NCBI RefSeq assembly: GCF_003010915.2
Contig: NZ_CP028426.1
Coordinates: 3,100,001-3,164,000, forward strand
DNA from: Gulosibacter molinativorax
GTDB lineage: Bacteria; Actinomycetota; Actinomycetes; Actinomycetales; Microbacteriaceae
Length of the DNA: 64,000 nt
Direction: 5' to 3'
Shown: positions 26,469 through 34,014 of the stretch, piece after piece
How positions within the stretch are numbered: position 1 is the first letter of the stretch
Layout: each line of letters starts with the position of its first letter
Translations under genes and position numbers: made by a program
Notes under the pieces: generated by a model
Seen by the model: the letters and a program-made list of their open reading frames with translations, nothing else
Databases searched by the model: none
What the model was told of the DNA's origin: nothing

Positions 26469-26519
26469 CTCAGCTAGCTAGGGAGCTCAGCTAGCTAGGG
26501 AGCTCAGCTAGCTACGGGG
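26469..26519. repeat. 17-bp tandem repeat, three copies, at a convergent gene junction
   Basis: CTCAGCTAGCTAGGGAG starts at 26469 and 26486 and, with changes at the end, at 26503. Each copy contains the palindrome AGCTAGCT. The last copy includes the stop codon of the M23 gene. Confidence 0.88.
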
Positions 26520-27852
26520 TCTCCGAGGTGGCGGCATCGGTTCCGCTCGGGGCCTTAGGGCTGCCGGTGCCTTCAGCGGGCGTGCCGCCGTCGGCTGGCT
26601 CGGAAGTGTCTGTAGCCCCTTCGCCATCGGTGGGCTCGGCCTCGGGCGGATCGGGCGTGTCTGCGGGCGTGGTCGCCGGCGAGGAGGGCGTTGTCGATTG
26701 GTCTGGCGTTCCCGACTCGGGCGGCGCGATGGTGCCGTCTGAAGGGTTCGATTCCGTAGGCGTCGTCGACGGGTCCGTCATCGGCGACTCCGACGGTCCC
26801 GAGGTGGCTCCGCTTCCCGATGGCGGCGTCGTGGCCTGCGCCGAAGGCACGGATGCATCCGGTAGTTCTTTCGGATCGACCTCGAGCGTGTCTTCGTCGG
26901 GCAGCCAGCCCTCGCCCTCGGCGTCGGGATCCTCGTTCGCATGCCAGTCAACGCACGGCCGATCGATTACCTCGACGTCCTCGTCATCCGCGTACTTCTT
27001 GAGGAACGTGTACGGGTCAACGTGGGTCCCCTCGATGACGATCTCGAGGTGCAGGTGGGGGCCGGTAGACGCCCCCGTGTTGCCGAGTTCACCGAGCTTC
27101 TCACCCGCCACGACGACATCTCCGGCGCTGACGGTCAGCGAACCCGTGAGCATGTGCGCGTAGACGGACCGCGTCATCTTGCCGTCGACGCGGTGCTCGA
27201 CGACGACGTGCACGCCGAGACCGCTCTGATCGGTCGGTGAGACGTCGATCACTATGCCGGCGGCGATCGACCCGATCGGGGAGCCTGCGGCGCCAGAGAA
27301 GTCGAGCCCGCGGTGATTCGACGAGCAGCCGCTGCAAGGCGAGTTACGCGGCCCGAACCCCGAGGTGATGTAGCGGTCGCGGGTTTCGAGCGGCCAGCGG
27401 ACGGCATGCTGAGCGACGGCCGCACCGCCCTCGCCGAGCGCCGGATCCCGCTGCGCCGCAGGCTGCCCGGTGGGGCTTGACTGCGCAGAGGATGCGTCGA
27501 ACGCGGGCCCGGGCGCCGCGGCACCCGCCGTCGCGGATTCTGGGGACGCCGCCCCACCTTGGCCGGTGCCAACACCGTCGCCCGGGCCATCACCGTTGCC
27601 AGACACGCCGCCCCGGATGCCTTGGCTCGCGTCGGTCGTTTCGGCATCCTCGGCCGGATGCGCGGGCTGGGTAGGGGAGGGGGTCGCGGTCGGGATGAGC
27701 TCGATTGTGGCTGGAGCGCTGGTGGGGTTGAACAGGTACACGACCGCGCCGGTCGCGAGCCCGGCCACGACGAGGGAGGACGTCGCGATGCGGAAGATCT
27801 GCCGCCGTTTTTGCGCCGCGAAGGCCGACTTGACCACCAATCGTGTCGACAC
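26512..27852 (-). CDS. Membrane-anchored M23 peptidase
   Basis: 446 residues. A cytosolic start of about 22 residues is followed by a membrane helix (about 23-42, VVAGLATGAVVYLF), then a Pro/Thr/Gly-rich linker. The lysostaphin-type M23 domain (about 145-290) has zinc motifs HRGLDFSG and GPHLHLEI, consistent with an LytM-like endopeptidase that cuts peptidoglycan cross-bridges. Just before the first zinc histidine is NSPCSGCSSNHRG, and a third cysteine follows the domain (DRPCVDWHANED); cysteines are uncommon in this exported family. The last 110 residues are a low-complexity Ser/Thr/Pro/Glu tail, without a sortase motif. It is convergent with ugd and 191 bp from the upstream ligase gene; nothing else is seen in that gap. 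Confidence 0.9.
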   Translation of the reverse strand: MSTRLVVKSAFAAQKRRQIFRIATSSLVVAGLATGAVVYLFNPTSAPATIELIPTATPSPTQPAHPAEDAETTDASQGIRGGVSGNGDGPGDGVGTGQGGAASPESATAGAAAPGPAFDASSAQSSPTGQPAAQRDPALGEGGAAVAQHAVRWPLETRDRYITSGFGPRNSPCSGCSSNHRGLDFSGAAGSPIGSIAAGIVIDVSPTDQSGLGVHVVVEHRVDGKMTRSVYAHMLTGSLTVSAGDVVVAGEKLGELGNTGASTGPHLHLEIVIEGTHVDPYTFLKKYADDEDVEVIDRPCVDWHANEDPDAEGEGWLPDEDTLEVDPKELPDASVPSAQATTPPSGSGATSGPSESPMTDPSTTPTESNPSDGTIAPPESGTPDQSTTPSSPATTPADTPDPPEAEPTDGEGATDTSEPADGGTPAEGTGSPKAPSGTDAATSETP

Positions 27853-28043
27853 AGCGGGAGCTCCTCGATGAGTTCACATCGCCACGCCGGATGACGATTG
27901 CTGCCTGCATCTTAGGCAGCTGAAACTGGGCAAAACCTCACCCTCTAAGGCGAATTTCTCAATTTGAAGATCGAACGCGCGCAGATTCGACGCAATTCGG
28001 TATTCGCTTCCTCTTAATTAAGCGAGGTCTCGCTACGGGATGA

Positions 28044-29540
28044 TTAGAGGTCGCGTTTCGGGTCGAGGATGACCGTAATTGGCCCGGTGCGGTCGCCGAC
28101 CGTCTGTCGGGGCAGGATGGACACATCCTGGACGCGGAGCTTCGAATAGATCGCGAAGTAGGTGAGCATGAACCAGCCGCCCTCCACGATCAGGCGCGAC
28201 TCGGTCATCCCCTGGACAACGAGCGCGACCATGATGAGGAACGGGATTGTCGTGATGCCGGAGAGGTGCCCGTGAGCCGGGTCGCGTCGCGACGCGACCA
28301 TGGGGGTATCGGGCCGGTTGATCGCGATCCACCACGTGCGGATGAACGTCGTGAACACTAGCCCGATGAACAGCGCGACGCCGATGAAGCCGACCTGCAT
28401 CCACACGTCGAAGAACGCGTTGTGGGCCTGGTGATATGCCATACCCTGGACGATTGCGAGGTCATCAAACTCCGGGAGCCAGGGTGCCCAATAGCTGATC
28501 CAGCCGATGCCCACGACGGGGGACTCCGAACCGAGTTTGAAGACAGCGCGCCAGATGTCGCCGCGTCCCGTCATGTCGGAGGAGCGATTCATGAGCGCGA
28601 AGAGCTGCTCGTTGAAGGCGACCGCGAGATAGCTGCCGCCCAGCAGCCCGATTCCGACGACCGCGTACATCACCCAGCGCCACGCTCGCCGTAGCTTTCT
28701 ACCGAGGTACACCAGCACCGTGCCGAACAGGATGAATGCGAGTGCGACGTAGGCCGTCGCGGAGTCGGTGAGTGCGAGCGCGACGCTCGCAAGCACGATC
28801 GACACGATGCCGTGAATCTTGCCGATGACGCCGTCGAAGAGCTGCGCGGCCGTGACGATCAGGGCGAGGAGCGCGACCATCGCCAGGAGGTTGCGATTGC
28901 CCATGATGCCCTGGATCGGGCCGCCGTCGAAGAGATCGCTGCGCGACCAGTAGAACCCGACTGGCAGGGGAGAGGGGATGTCGTCGGTCGCGAGCAGGTT
29001 CTCCAGCACGCCGGGGCGCAGGTACGTGGGCGGAATGACGCCCTCGCGGAAGAAGAGAGCGGCAATCAGCTCGAAGAGGAGCGAGGATGCGACGAGCAAC
29101 CGCATCCCGACGCCCAGGGCGCGGATGAACTGGAAACGAGTGAGGGTCACGGCCATCGTCAGGGCGACGAACGCGGTGACGATTTGGACCAGGCTCCCGG
29201 CGACGGTCTCGAGGGGATATCGCGACCAGAACACCGAGACGAGGCACCAGCCGACAAACGCGAGGAGGCTCGTGGGTAGGTGCTGGATGCGCAAGGGCGG
29301 CCGCGCCTTCGCGTACGCCACGACGGCGAGCGCGACGATGGCGACCACGACGATTGCGTACCCCACCCAGCCGATCGTGTATCGGAAGAGGTCACCCGCG
29401 AACACGAGGATGAGGGTGGCCACGAGCAGTAGCATTTGCGGCGTGAACTTCCCGTGGAACTCGGATGCGATCTCCCGCTCTGAAAACACGCCGCGCGAGG
29501 GCGCGGCTGATTCAGGTCCTGTCGATGGCATGAGCTTCAT
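28044..29540 (-). CDS. O-antigen ligase/polymerase-like (Wzy_C) membrane protein
   Basis: 498 residues with 10-12 membrane helices and a larger extracytoplasmic loop in the C-terminal half. The Wzy_C/WaaL type segment runs from about 190 to 330 (GIMGNRNLLAMVALLAL, LALTDSATAYVALAFILFG, DMTGRGDIWRAVFKLG, YHQAHNAFFDVWMQVGF). The H-N-x-x-x-D/W motif near 390 is typical of this superfamily. Such proteins polymerise or ligate lipid-linked glycans outside the membrane. I chose the ATG at 29540, near the divergent lipoprotein; a much longer frame runs antisense through it. The neighbours suggest a role in envelope polysaccharide assembly. The 223-bp divergent gap should hold both promoters. Confidence 0.85.
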   Translation of the reverse strand: MKLMPSTGPESAAPSRGVFSEREIASEFHGKFTPQMLLLVATLILVFAGDLFRYTIGWVGYAIVVVAIVALAVVAYAKARPPLRIQHLPTSLLAFVGWCLVSVFWSRYPLETVAGSLVQIVTAFVALTMAVTLTRFQFIRALGVGMRLLVASSLLFELIAALFFREGVIPPTYLRPGVLENLLATDDIPSPLPVGFYWSRSDLFDGGPIQGIMGNRNLLAMVALLALIVTAAQLFDGVIGKIHGIVSIVLASVALALTDSATAYVALAFILFGTVLVYLGRKLRRAWRWVMYAVVGIGLLGGSYLAVAFNEQLFALMNRSSDMTGRGDIWRAVFKLGSESPVVGIGWISYWAPWLPEFDDLAIVQGMAYHQAHNAFFDVWMQVGFIGVALFIGLVFTTFIRTWWIAINRPDTPMVASRRDPAHGHLSGITTIPFLIMVALVVQGMTESRLIVEGGWFMLTYFAIYSKLRVQDVSILPRQTVGDRTGPITVILDPKRDL

Positions 29541-29763
29541 TCTTACCGATTGCTGTTCTGGATCACGAAACGAAAACGGTATTGCAACTCGAATGTAACT
29601 TCTAGTGCGCACGCCGCTGAAGGATGGCCCGGTCAAGGCGACACGCCGGGTCCTCAGTGCTTTTCGGGGACGATTTTGGTGCTCGGCGTGACATTTGTGA
29701 CGATTGTTATTAGTGTGGCCAGTGTTGTTTGAAGTGACGACACGCCGTGGAATGAGGAAATTG

Positions 29764-30258
29764 ATGACCACCCTCGAAGTAATCAAAAGGCGCGTAAAGC
29801 CCGTTTTGGCGGGTGTTGCTGTTTCGGCAACTATTGCGCTTGCGCTCGCAGGCTGCGCGACCGGTTCAGGCCCGGGCACCCAGGCCGACGGGGCGACCTC
29901 GACGGATGCCGCGACTCCGGAGACCGCGGCGGTCGAGCCGACTGCAGCTCCGGATGACGACCGCTTGCAGGCCAACGTGATTGTGCTGGACGCGCGGTAT
30001 GACGCCGCGGCCGGAACGATCGAGGTGAGCTCGATCGTGAACAACCACATCGGCGAGGGCACGTGCACGACCGCCGCGACCTCCGCAGAGGGTGAATCGC
30101 TCGAGGTCGAGACCGAGGCGCTCCCGGATGCGCAGAGCACCGTGTGCCCGACCGTGACGATTGACAACGTCCCGGAAGGTGACTGGAGCGTCACCGTGAC
30201 CTTCGACAGCGCCGATGCCTTCGGCACCTCGGAGTCGACCCTCGTGGAGGCCCCGTAA
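29764..30258 (+). CDS. Secreted lipoprotein of unknown function
   Basis: 164 residues. The signal peptide ends in a lipobox (LALAGC, cysteine near residue 31), so the mature protein should be lipid-anchored on the outer face of the membrane. After a Thr/Ala/Pro-rich linker, a beta-rich domain of about 95 residues follows (VIVLDARYDAAAGTIEVSSI, EGDWSVTVTFDSAD) with two cysteines (GTCTT and STVCP) that could form a disulfide. The fold looks Ig-like, but I do not recognise a family. The ATG at 29764 has AGGA 5 bases upstream; an ATG 12 bases earlier is possible. The stop overlaps the next start (TAATG), so it is coupled to the surface protein. Confidence 0.75.
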   Translation: MTTLEVIKRRVKPVLAGVAVSATIALALAGCATGSGPGTQADGATSTDAATPETAAVEPTAAPDDDRLQANVIVLDARYDAAAGTIEVSSIVNNHIGEGTCTTAATSAEGESLEVETEALPDAQSTVCPTVTIDNVPEGDWSVTVTFDSADAFGTSESTLVEAP

Positions 30259-32018
30259 TGAAGCGGCTGATCAAACGAGTTTTGGCGACGGCGGGCGTTC
30301 TCGCGCTTGCCGCCGGTATCGGGGCGACCGGAGTTGCCACCGCGCCAGCCGCCCAGGCGGCGAATGCCTCGGACTTCAATGCCGGGATGCTCATCACCGA
30401 CTCGTTATTCTTTGACTCTGATTCGATGACGGCGACCGAGGTGCAGAACTTCCTCGACGAGAAGGGTAAATACTGCGACTCGAACTGTCTGAAGGACCAC
30501 ACGCTCAGCACGTCGTCGCAGCCCGCGTCGTCACGCTGCGACGGCTACACGGGCCGCAGTAGCGAGACCGCGGCGCAGGTCATCACGAACGTGGCGGAGT
30601 CCTGCGGCATCTCGCCGATGGTTCTCCTCGTCATGCTCGAGAAGGAGACCTCGCTTGTCACGATGACCGACCCGTCCAACTGGCGCTACGAACGCGCAAT
30701 GGGGTACTACTGCCCGGACGACCCGAACCGCCCCGGTTGGTGCGACCCCGAATATGCGGGCCTGTTTAACCAGCTCTACAACGCGTCCGCGCAGTTCCAG
30801 CGCTACACGCAGAACCCCACGTCGTATGGGTACAAGGCTGGCCAGACCAACAACATCCTCCTGAACCCCGATGCCTCGTGTGGCACGAAGTCGGTTTACA
30901 TCGAGAACCAGGCCACCGCGAACCTCTACATCTACACGCCGTACACACCGAATCAGGCTGCGCTCGACAACCTCTACGGCGAGGGCAACTACTGCTCGGC
31001 GTATGGAAACCGGAACTTCTGGCGGCTGTACACCGACTGGTTCGGCCCGACGACGGCTACGGCGCCCAAGCAGAAGCCCGCGTCGAACCCGGAGCCGGCG
31101 GTGACGCCTACGCCGAAGCCGACGCCGACCCCGACGCCCACACCTACACCGACGCCGACTCCCAAGCCGACTACGACGGCAACGCCGACCCCGAAGCCGA
31201 CTACGGCAACAACGCCGAAGCCGACTACGACGGCAACGCCGACTCAGAAGCCGACCACGACGGCGACCCCGAAGCCGACCGAGACCACGGCCCCGAAGCC
31301 GACGGAAACCGCGGCGCCGAAACCGGCCGCGACGCCAAAGCAGACCGAGGCCCCGACGAAGACCGAGGCCCCGACGAAGACTGAGGCGCCGAGCGAGACG
31401 GTGAAGCCGAAGGGATCCGCGATGTCGGTGGTCCCGAAGGTTGACACCAAGGACAAGGAGCCTGCGAAGGAGATGCCAGCCGCGGAAGAACCGAAGCAGC
31501 CGGCACCGACGACGCAGGAGCCAACGACTCAGGCGCCGAAGGAATCGACCTCGTCCACGAACAACACGGTGACCGACGCGTCGGGAGCGGACAAGCCTAC
31601 GACCGGTAGCTCCGCCACGTCGCCGCAGAACTCCGTCAGCGACAACGCCAACTCGACGCGCCACCCCGACGTGAAGACCGACGGTGCAGACGGCTCGGCG
31701 GTAGCCGAGGCGGGACCTGCTGCGGGCGCGGTTGACACCGTTGCGCAGGCGGATAAGTCCGAAGAGTCGTCGCTCTCCATCATCCCGCCGAGCGACAAGG
31801 GCGATGAGGCGAGCGGCGCACCCAGCGCGGGTGACGCATCCGAGCAGCCGAACGATGCGGGGCTGACGGTCCTGCCGTCGACGAGCGTCGAGGCCGTTGC
31901 GCAAGACGATGCGCTCGCACAAACCGGTGCCGCGCAGCTGCTCGTCACGCTCGGAATCGTGCTCTCGCTCGGCGTGATTGGGGCCACACTGGTCATCGCT
32001 CGCCGACAGCCGAGCTAG
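30258..32018 (+). CDS. LAQTG-anchored surface protein with conserved cysteine-rich N-terminal domain
   Basis: 586 residues with GGAGG 7 bases before the start. A signal peptide (about 1-34) precedes a domain of about 220 residues conserved in actinobacteria and often listed as hypothetical or hemagglutinin. It has FNAGMLITDSLFFDSDSMTATEVQNFL, paired cysteines, CGISPMVLLVMLEKETSLVT (about 107-126), and YGNRNFWRLYTDWFGPT at its end. The Glu-Lys-Glu helix resembles the catalytic helix of lysozyme-like transglycosylases, so a muramidase activity is possible but unproven. Residues 260-550 are Pro/Thr/Lys/Ala repeats that would span the wall. LAQTG at 553 with a hydrophobic helix and ARRQPS is a class E sortase signal. 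A terminator follows at once. Confidence 0.8.
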   Translation: MKRLIKRVLATAGVLALAAGIGATGVATAPAAQAANASDFNAGMLITDSLFFDSDSMTATEVQNFLDEKGKYCDSNCLKDHTLSTSSQPASSRCDGYTGRSSETAAQVITNVAESCGISPMVLLVMLEKETSLVTMTDPSNWRYERAMGYYCPDDPNRPGWCDPEYAGLFNQLYNASAQFQRYTQNPTSYGYKAGQTNNILLNPDASCGTKSVYIENQATANLYIYTPYTPNQAALDNLYGEGNYCSAYGNRNFWRLYTDWFGPTTATAPKQKPASNPEPAVTPTPKPTPTPTPTPTPTPTPKPTTTATPTPKPTTATTPKPTTTATPTQKPTTTATPKPTETTAPKPTETAAPKPAATPKQTEAPTKTEAPTKTEAPSETVKPKGSAMSVVPKVDTKDKEPAKEMPAAEEPKQPAPTTQEPTTQAPKESTSSTNNTVTDASGADKPTTGSSATSPQNSVSDNANSTRHPDVKTDGADGSAVAEAGPAAGAVDTVAQADKSEESSLSIIPPSDKGDEASGAPSAGDASEQPNDAGLTVLPSTSVEAVAQDDALAQTGAAQLLVTLGIVLSLGVIGATLVIARRQPS

Positions 32019-32045
32019 CGAGTTCGCGCGGCAAAACTGACCGCT

Positions 32046-32083
32046 GAAAATGGGCCTGAGGATGTATCCTCGGGCCCATTTTC
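32046..32083 (+). terminator. Rho-independent terminator after the LAQTG protein
   Basis: GAAAATGGGCC-T-GAGGA (32046-32062) pairs with TCCTC-G-GGCCCATTTTC (32067-32083) around a 4-base loop. The stem ends in TTTTC, giving the U-rich end. Confidence 0.85.
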
Positions 32084-32157
32084 GGTTGACCGCGCGCAGT
32101 CACTTTCAAGTGTCAAGGAGTTGGTTAAACGTGGGGGATACTGTCTGAGGAATGTTT

Positions 32158-33417
32158 GTGGAAATCGAGAACACGCCGATTCGCTATGCGTGGGGTGCAC
32201 GAGGTGCGCTCAGTGAGTATCTGGGCAATGCAGGCGTGCTCGTCGAACCTGAAACCGGCACGGGTGACTCCGCGCCGATCCAGGCAGAGGTGTGGCTGGG
32301 CAGCCACTACGGCTCACCCTCGCGGATTTCGCGACCGGAAACTGCTAGCGGCGCGAAGGACCTCGCCGAGTGGATCGAGCGCGACCCCGAAGCTGCGCTG
32401 GGCCGCTACGCGCAGGGACTGCGCGTGGGCGATCCTGTCCGACTCCCATTCCTCTTGAAGGTCCTCGCGGCAGGGAAGCCCCTGTCGCTCCAGGTGCATC
32501 CTTCCTTGCAGAAAGCGCGCGAAGGCTTCGCCGCCGAGGAAGCCGAGGGAATTCCCCGGCTCGCGCACAATCGCAACTACCGCGACCCGTTCCACAAGCC
32601 CGAACTGCTCGTTGCGCTGAGTCCGGAAATGTCGGCGCTCGCGGGGTTCCGCGATTTCGTCGAGGTGAAGGAACTTGTCCAGCATGTCTCGACCTTCGCA
32701 GGCGGGGCCTTCGGGGCCTTCGCGACGCGCGTCGACGCGCTCGAGGATAGCGAATCGCTCGGGGAACTCGTTGCCTGGGTCCTCGAGGGCTCGCCCGAGG
32801 CGCTCGCGGCCGCGAAAGCAGTGGATGCGTGGCTCGACTCCGCGGACGATCGCTACGGCCGGGAGCGCGAAAACGTGCGGCGCATCCGCACTGAACACCC
32901 GAATGACTCGGGTGTGTTGACGACGTTGCTGATGAACCACATCCAATTGCGCCGTGGCGAATCGGTCTACGTCCGCAGCGGCACAATTCACGCGTACCTC
33001 GAGGGCGTCGGGATCGAGATCATGGCGGCCAGCGACAACGTGCTGCGCGGTGGGCTCACGAACAAGCACGTCGATGTTCCCGAACTCCTGCGGGTGCTGG
33101 ATTGCTCGCCGACCCCGCCGCCACTGCTTGAACCGGTGGAGCAAGCACCGGGGCACATGATTTTGTCAGGTGCCGAACCAGACTTCCGTTTGCACCGATT
33201 CACGGGCGAATTGATTGGGGTCGACGTGAACGGTCCGGGTATCGCGCTGTGTCTCGGGGATCGAGCCGAACTCGTCGGTGGGGATGGGGCGACTCACGCC
33301 CTCTCGCGCGGCGAAGCGGTCTACATCACGCAGGATGAGCGGCACGTCACGGTCTCGGCGGACGACCTCGTTATCGCGTCGGCGGCCGTGCCAGCCGACG
33401 TTGCTTTGCCGCTTTAA
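32158..33417 (+). CDS. manA: Mannose-6-phosphate isomerase
   Basis: A type I, zinc-dependent cupin enzyme of about 419 residues interconverting fructose-6-P and mannose-6-P. The motifs are YAWGARGALSEYL at the start and AEVWLGSHYGSPS near 42. KPLSLQVHPSLQKAREGF (about 102) and NYRDPFHKPELLVALS (about 138) carry zinc ligands. IHAYLEGVGIEIMAASDNVLRGGLTNKH follows near 278. GAGG at 32147-32150 is 7 bases from GTG 32158 but only one base from ATG 32152, so GTG is the better start; ATG would add two residues. It supplies mannose-6-P to ManB, encoded at 39510. Confidence 0.95.
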   Translation: MEIENTPIRYAWGARGALSEYLGNAGVLVEPETGTGDSAPIQAEVWLGSHYGSPSRISRPETASGAKDLAEWIERDPEAALGRYAQGLRVGDPVRLPFLLKVLAAGKPLSLQVHPSLQKAREGFAAEEAEGIPRLAHNRNYRDPFHKPELLVALSPEMSALAGFRDFVEVKELVQHVSTFAGGAFGAFATRVDALEDSESLGELVAWVLEGSPEALAAAKAVDAWLDSADDRYGRERENVRRIRTEHPNDSGVLTTLLMNHIQLRRGESVYVRSGTIHAYLEGVGIEIMAASDNVLRGGLTNKHVDVPELLRVLDCSPTPPPLLEPVEQAPGHMILSGAEPDFRLHRFTGELIGVDVNGPGIALCLGDRAELVGGDGATHALSRGEAVYITQDERHVTVSADDLVIASAAVPADVALPL

Positions 33418-33498
33418 TAGGCAATTTCCTTCGGCGTGCCGCGCCTGGCAATCCGCCGAAACTTTAAAGGCCGGGTTTAAACTTATGGACTCCCCGGC

Positions 33499-33528
33499 TT
33501 GACGTGAGGCGAACTACACCGGTGTAAT
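33499..33528 (+). promoter_or_regulatory. Probable whiB2 promoter
   Basis: TTGACG (33499-33504) and TGTAAT (33523-33528) are separated by 18 bases, a good match to a primary-sigma promoter. The predicted transcript starts about 45 bases before the whiB2 ATG. Confidence 0.55.
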
Positions 33529-33579
33529 TGGTACCGGTAGTTGGGCAAGTCATTCGAAGAAAAAGTGGGGGTTGTGCTA

Positions 33580-33891
33580 ATGGCTAAGTTGATACGCGAT
33601 GTTCCGAGCAACTGGTACGTCGACCCGCTCGAACTGGGCGTACCGGGTGCTGAAGGGTACATCGGCGACGACAACCCGCTTTCGTGGCAGGCTGATGCGC
33701 TTTGCGCGCAGACTGACCCGGAGGCATTTTTCCCTGAAAAGGGTGGTTCCACGCGCGACGCAAAGCAGATCTGCCAGTCGTGCGAGGTTCGTAGCGAGTG
33801 CCTCGAGTACGCGCTCGAGAACGACGAACGCTTCGGTATCTGGGGCGGTCTGTCTGAGCGCGAACGCCGGAAACTGCGGAAGCAGGCGTAG
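33580..33891 (+). CDS. whiB2: WhiB-family iron-sulfur transcription factor (WhiB2/WhmD type)
   Basis: 103 residues. Four cysteines ligate a [4Fe-4S] cluster: one in DALCAQTDPEAFFPEKGG, then ICQSCEVRSEC. The GIWGGLSERERRKLRKQA end is the family's turn and basic DNA-binding tail. The ATG at 33580 has GGGGG 8 bases upstream; a TTG 39 bases earlier in the same frame is less likely. The neighbourhood (manA, manB, DUF3499, Rv3259-like) matches that of mycobacterial whiB2/whmD, which is needed for septation, and this supports the paralogue choice. A strong terminator follows, so it is probably transcribed alone. Confidence 0.93.
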   Translation: MAKLIRDVPSNWYVDPLELGVPGAEGYIGDDNPLSWQADALCAQTDPEAFFPEKGGSTRDAKQICQSCEVRSECLEYALENDERFGIWGGLSERERRKLRKQA

Positions 33892-33915
33892 CGAAACGCT
33901 TCGCAGGAATGTTGC

Positions 33916-33949
33916 AAGACCGTCGCCCACCCCACTGGGCGGCGGTCTT
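33916..33949 (+). terminator. Terminator of whiB2
   Basis: AAGACCGTCGCCCA (33916-33929) pairs with TGGGCGGCGGTCTT (33936-33949) with one G-T pair and a 6-base loop, 25 bp after the whiB2 stop. The downstream T-tract is short. Confidence 0.8.
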
Positions 33950-34014
33950 GATCAGTTTCCGGCTTGCCGATGTCAATGCTTTCACGCGCAGACACGAAAA
34001 CTAGCATTCGACTG

